Source: Zymoseptoria tritici IPO323 (Eukaryota; Ascomycota; Dothideomycetes; Mycosphaerellales; Mycosphaerellaceae). Taken from it: a DNA stretch of 64,000 bases. The position numbers and the translations under genes were made by a program. The notes beneath the pieces were generated by a model, which was not told the DNA's origin, made no database searches, and saw only the letters and a program-made list of their open reading frames with translations. The stretch covers positions 868,001 to 932,000 of the forward strand of contig NC_018207.1 of the NCBI RefSeq assembly GCF_000219625.1. The letters run 5' to 3'. Shown piece by piece: positions 59,842-64,000 of this stretch (its first letter is position 1; each line of letters starts with the position of its first letter).

Positions 59842-62800
59842 GGGCATTTGATGCAATCGAGCTCAGTCTGGCGGCTCCGCAGACCGTGTGGAGGAAGGGT
59901 GTTCCAGGACATGGTGGAAATGGTCATTGAGATACTGGTTTTGCCAGCCAGTATGTTGTGATCGTCTCCTCTGGTCTCCCTATGGATATTCTCAGCGACA
60001 ATCCAAGGAGGCTTCGCAGGGAGCACCTGGCCTGATACTGGCAGACCATGGCCCACGCTTCACATCTCATGAAATGGAGATCGATCGAACGTGGACACCA
60101 TTGCAGAACATGTGCCAAACTCGGCCGCAACGAACAAACGCATGCAAGAAGATCGGCGTCGACCACCCTATGGACTTCCCGCCGTCCTCCTCACCAACCC
60201 AGATACGTCATCCCGCCCTCCCTCCTCGCACAAACATACATATACCCCACCAACTTGCCCAATTCTCAGCACAATCCCTAGAGCCAGTTCCAATGCTGGC
60301 TCAGCCGTACAGCGTTAAGAAGCGCGGGTCACCTGTCGAGAGCGCTGGTAAAACAATTTCTTTGTGAAGGGGTGATATGGCAATTTGGCCAGGAACAGCG
60401 GAGGATTATTACATACCTTACGGTGGGGAATTTGTTGCTTTGATCAATAGTAAACCAGCCAAACCTTGAGGGGGGAGGTGCCGTATATTGGGTAAATGGG
60501 TTTCTTTGTCCTGCGATTATCCTGAGAGGGAGAAAGTGGTTTTTCTTTTGCATCGCTCAAGAATTCCGCGGTTCAGAACTCGCTCATGGTCTCATGTTCA
60601 CTCGAACCTGCGGTCTGTCTGATGAATCGAAACCAGCCCACAGGGATGAGCTTACGCTTAATGGTTTGATTGTCCCATTGCATCTATGCCGGGGTTTTCT
60701 TTTGCTCTTTTGCATGTGACACATTATGGGCGAGGCTGGAGGACGAAGAGGGCGGAGATCGAAGAACTACTTTTTTGCCGAAGGCGTCAATGCCTTGCAC
60801 AACATGTTTTGTGTCTGCCGCATTTATGGCAGAGAGGGACTTGCTGGCTGGACAAGACGAGCAACTTCAAGCCACGCCAGCGTACATGAGGCATCGGCGA
60901 AGGGAGCAGGAAGGAGAGTTCCTGAATTATTTCTTTCGAGACAACCTAAGGTTCGCTTTGCACATTTCCAAAGTTGGCAGATCCGATGCTCCAGAGTTCG
61001 AACACATATTACAGAGGAATTGGAAACAATTCTATCGTCAATACGAATAGCTCTCCACAAGGCTTTCAAGGCGGACGCACAGCCGCATTGATGCTCAGGA
61101 GAATGGGCAGACATATTGAAGGTTGCGGACTGAGAACCTGATGCCCTTAGCAGGAGCAAGCATGACTTTCTGATATGAGTAAGGCGGATTGGGGGCGCTG
61201 AATCAGTGCGGCTGTTGTCCGCTGACTTGTCATGCACGATATGAACGCCATGCCGTGAACCGTTTGCTTGCGCCATGTGGTCTCACCAACGGTCGATCAG
61301 GGTCCGCGGTGGGGATGTTGTGAAAAAGTGTTATAGGCCACGCGGTTGCGTTCTGTCATGTTTCGATCAGATGAACGGCCGAAATGCTTCAGATCTATTG
61401 CCGTGCGTGATCGACTTTCTCAAAATGCGCATGCTGCGTGGTCTGTCTTCTAAAGGCGTATTCTGCATAAGCAGCTGACCAAGAAGTCGGCATATACCGT
61501 AATAGTGCTAGCTCAACGACAAAGTGAATTGAGTTTACGCTCCACACAAATTTCGTGGTTCGTGGCTTGTCCGTCTATTTTAGGCACAATCTTCAATACA
61601 GTTGAGGACGCCCTTGGAACATAATCTCTCGAGGATGCAAAGTCCATACCTTACCCTCGTGCTTCGATCGAAGCTCACCATCAGCACTGACAGCGTTATC
61701 CAGCCACGACCAGGTCCAGCCGTCCGCATCACGGCTCGCAGCTCGCATCTTGACCATCGCTGGGCACGTTCGGCGCCAGCCAAACCTTTTCCCCAACTTT
61801 AAGCATTTCTTTCGGTATGATGAAACAGGGGCCGACCACGCAGGTTGCACAAATTCACGGCAGAGACCACGCGTTGAAACAAGACAGTCCATCAATCAAA
61901 ATCGTCAAACGACTCAAGTGCCGATAAAGTTGTAGATTGCGGCTCGGTGTATTTTCTGTCGTGCAGGTTGCATATGCAGTAAGGATGGGAGTTCTGAGAC
62001 TTTTTTTTTGATGAATTATGCGAGCATGCCGGGATATGACCTCAAGTCTTTGGTCTTCACCGCAGTGCTCCCGAGAGAGCTTGTGCAGCCTTGCAGGAAC
62101 AGCTCATGGACGGAGCTTGGGGCCGCGCTTACTCTTCACAGGGGCAGCTTTGGGGCCAGGGTTGATGTGGTGATCATGACGCCGCTGGGTGGTCTGAGAG
62201 TGTTGTGCTGAAGAATTGAGTGGTTAGGTCTCACAGTGTTGCTCCGGCTGACATGAACGAACGATGGGAAGGCATGTCTGTTGTGTTTTCCAGGATAATG
62301 TCCGCGGACTCATCGTGTCACGATTCGTTTGACGCAGACGCGATCCATATATATATGTGTATGCACGCTTATGCAGTGCCACGCGGGTGCTTTTGTTCCT
62401 GCCGAGGAGCAGGGAATAAAAAGTTTGAGGCGTGTAACGCGAAGGATGTCGGCTTGTGAGTTGAACGTGGAATACGAACTTAGCGGATTGCGTCCCCTCC
62501 GCTATCAGGGGTATTCGTGTGCGGGTCTCGTAGCGGTGTTTTGTAGTAAGACCCGTATTCGCTGCGCCTCTGCATGATCGATATTGAGTCCAGGTGTCCT
62601 CAAGCAATCGTGTGTTCAGAGTGAATTGCATCGGAATACATGGACAATAGAAAGCATGTCATGGACGTGAGAACTGTGGAGTGAATGCCACGCCACGACC
62701 CCCCTTCCCCTCCTTTGTTGAGGTAGGGGAAACCTAGCACGCCTGAGAACACTATCCACTCTATTCACCGCAGATTCTCCAAAAGGGTTCGTTGCACATC

Positions 62801-63435
62801 TATCTTCGACATCTGAAACGAAGAATATCTCATTTTCGGACAAATCATGCGCGAGAAGCATTCCATAGGACCATCCCGCGGTCTGACTCTGCTATCTTTG
62901 CAGATTGTCGCTTAAACTCTCCAAGGCGCTCGGACGTTGAACCCTCGTCGACACCGAGCTCGACCTGAGAGTTTCCGTAGAACACACTCTTCCTGCACAC
63001 AGACACCGGGCTTCGTTGCGCATCTGTCTTCAATACCGACATTGAGACTCCAGGATTCGACAGCATCACCAGTGACCCGTCCCTGCCGTCGTTGGGATTC
63101 CTCGTGCCACGGTATACACACCCGCTCGGTACCAATCCACGTGTCGGACTCTCGGCCAACGTCAACCCATTCCACGCCGTGCGACTAGGAAACGACGGAT
63201 CGCACTACACCGCTGTGCCTGGCGTGTTACCTGTTGAGCCTCCTGGAAGAGCACAATCACGTACCTGACATTTGACAGCCGATTGTTGACTGCTGTACGC
63301 CGTACCACTCCACTGCCGCTTGAACTTCGGTTCGAGTACCGCCTATTCATGCAGTAAACGCCTTTGTCCGCCAGACTCGATCCTCAGCACCGTGCAAAAG
63401 CACGGCTCGCCTCTCTCCCCGCCTCCACATCTCCA
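59842..63435. other. 3.6 kb without recognisable genes
   Basis: Open frames of up to 159 codons occur but none matches a family or shows coding character. The right end should hold the promoter of the DENN-like gene. A weak direct repeat around GGTTCGTTGCACATCT (about 62789) and GGCTTCGTTGCGCATCT (about 63009) is present. Confidence 0.4.
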
Positions 63436-64000
63436 ATGGCTCCCTCCAGGTCGAGCACGAAGCCGTCGCAGGCTTCAGCGGCCTCCAACGGCGACACCTC
63501 CGCACCACTGGCCGACTATTTCTTCATATGCGGCATTGAATCGTCACAGGTATACGATGAGAAACTTGCCAACCTACAAACAGCAGCCCCGGTGGAGGAC
63601 ACGATCGACGAGGACCGCGAACTTGAGATTGACGATACCCGGCCCACAACCCCGGGCTCACCAGAGCATGGTCCACGAATATCGCGGTACAGCTTTGAGG
63701 CGAGAAAGAGCGTGGGAAGCATAAACTTGGGAGAAGAGACCATATCCGCAAGCAATCGTAGCAGTGCAACAATACGGCCATTGAAGATTGGAGGATCTGG
63801 TTTGACAGACGATGATTTCGACCAGGTGCTTAAGAAGTTTGCCTCGGACCGGGACAGCTTTCTTGAGGACATGCACATTGCAGCTGGTACCGTCACCACT
63901 CAGACGCAGAACAGAAAAGCGCGGCCGAAGACGGTTCGCATAACTCCGCATGAGGAGAATGGAGGCATCAAGAGCGGCGTTGGTAGTCTTCGGAGAAGAT
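63436..64000 (+). CDS. Probable DENN (AEX-3) domain protein, 5' part
   Basis: Open from the ATG at 63436 to the window edge, 188 codons without a stop or a convincing intron. After a Ser-rich start comes LADYFFICGIESSQVYDEKL, the typical entry into the upstream-DENN region of fungal AEX-3 proteins, guanine-nucleotide exchange factors for Rab GTPases. An acidic, Ser-rich stretch follows (TIDEDRELEIDDTRPTTPG), then LTDDDFDQVLKKFASDRDSFLEDM and a basic part at the edge. The core DENN domain would lie beyond the window, so the call rests on the first motif. Confidence 0.65.
   Translation, partial: MAPSRSSTKPSQASAASNGDTSAPLADYFFICGIESSQVYDEKLANLQTAAPVEDTIDEDRELEIDDTRPTTPGSPEHGPRISRYSFEARKSVGSINLGEETISASNRSSATIRPLKIGGSGLTDDDFDQVLKKFASDRDSFLEDMHIAAGTVTTQTQNRKARPKTVRITPHEENGGIKSGVGSLRRR

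Overview
The window looks like nuclear DNA of a filamentous ascomycete (Pezizomycotina; a Dothideomycete is likely but not proven). Evidence: compact genes with 49-99 bp introns (GTRNGT donors, CTGAC/CTAAC branch sites, CAG/TAG acceptors), typical fungal proteins (HeLo domain, Ecl1 zinc finger, SOG2, large CorA-like protein, FNT nitrite transporter), and a repeat island with the signature of repeat-induced point mutation (RIP).

Left part (1-37,900), mostly single-copy genes: a small F-box-like gene with a frameshift; RAE1 (-); a six-exon CorA-like membrane protein; a SET-domain protein; a HeLo-domain protein (-); peroxisomal acyl-CoA oxidase; a 4.7 kb stretch without recognisable genes; an Ecl1-like protein; an FNT nitrite/formate transporter (-) with NirA and GATA sites upstream; SEC23 (-); an AVT-type amino acid transporter (-); a small secreted protein; a second F-box-like gene (-); lipoate-protein ligase (-); SOG2 (RAM pathway LRR protein); ribosomal stalk protein P1 (-). 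These are housekeeping genes: mRNA export, ER-to-Golgi transport, beta-oxidation, polarity signalling, translation.

Middle (38,241-55,413): one 17.2 kb DNA transposon. It starts and ends with inverted copies of TAGTCTCAGACGC and is flanked by a perfect 9-bp duplication, GGAAGCGGG. It carries four plus-strand reading frames, all full of in-frame TAG/TAA: a RecQ-type SF2 helicase, a DUF6589-like putative transposase, a protein with a zinc-ribbon-like segment and basic tail, and a short fourth frame. A 5.6 kb Tad1-like LINE, with its own 13-bp target duplication, is inserted into the helicase frame. The frame resumes exactly if the LINE and one duplication are removed.

Right part (55,414-64,000): a DUF2408/UPF0662 gene starting 121 bp after the transposon; a small SET protein (-); a 567 bp foldback MITE (58,150-58,716) with the same termini and its own perfect 9-bp duplication (CAGAGCTCG); TRAPPC13; a gene-poor 3.6 kb; and the 5' end of a probable DENN-domain protein cut by the window edge.

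Main discovery candidate: all four termini (two elements, two ends each) share TAGTCTCAG followed by a subterminal hairpin whose stem differs in sequence between termini but stays paired. This covariation points to selection for a folded end. Both insertions lie in divergent promoters.
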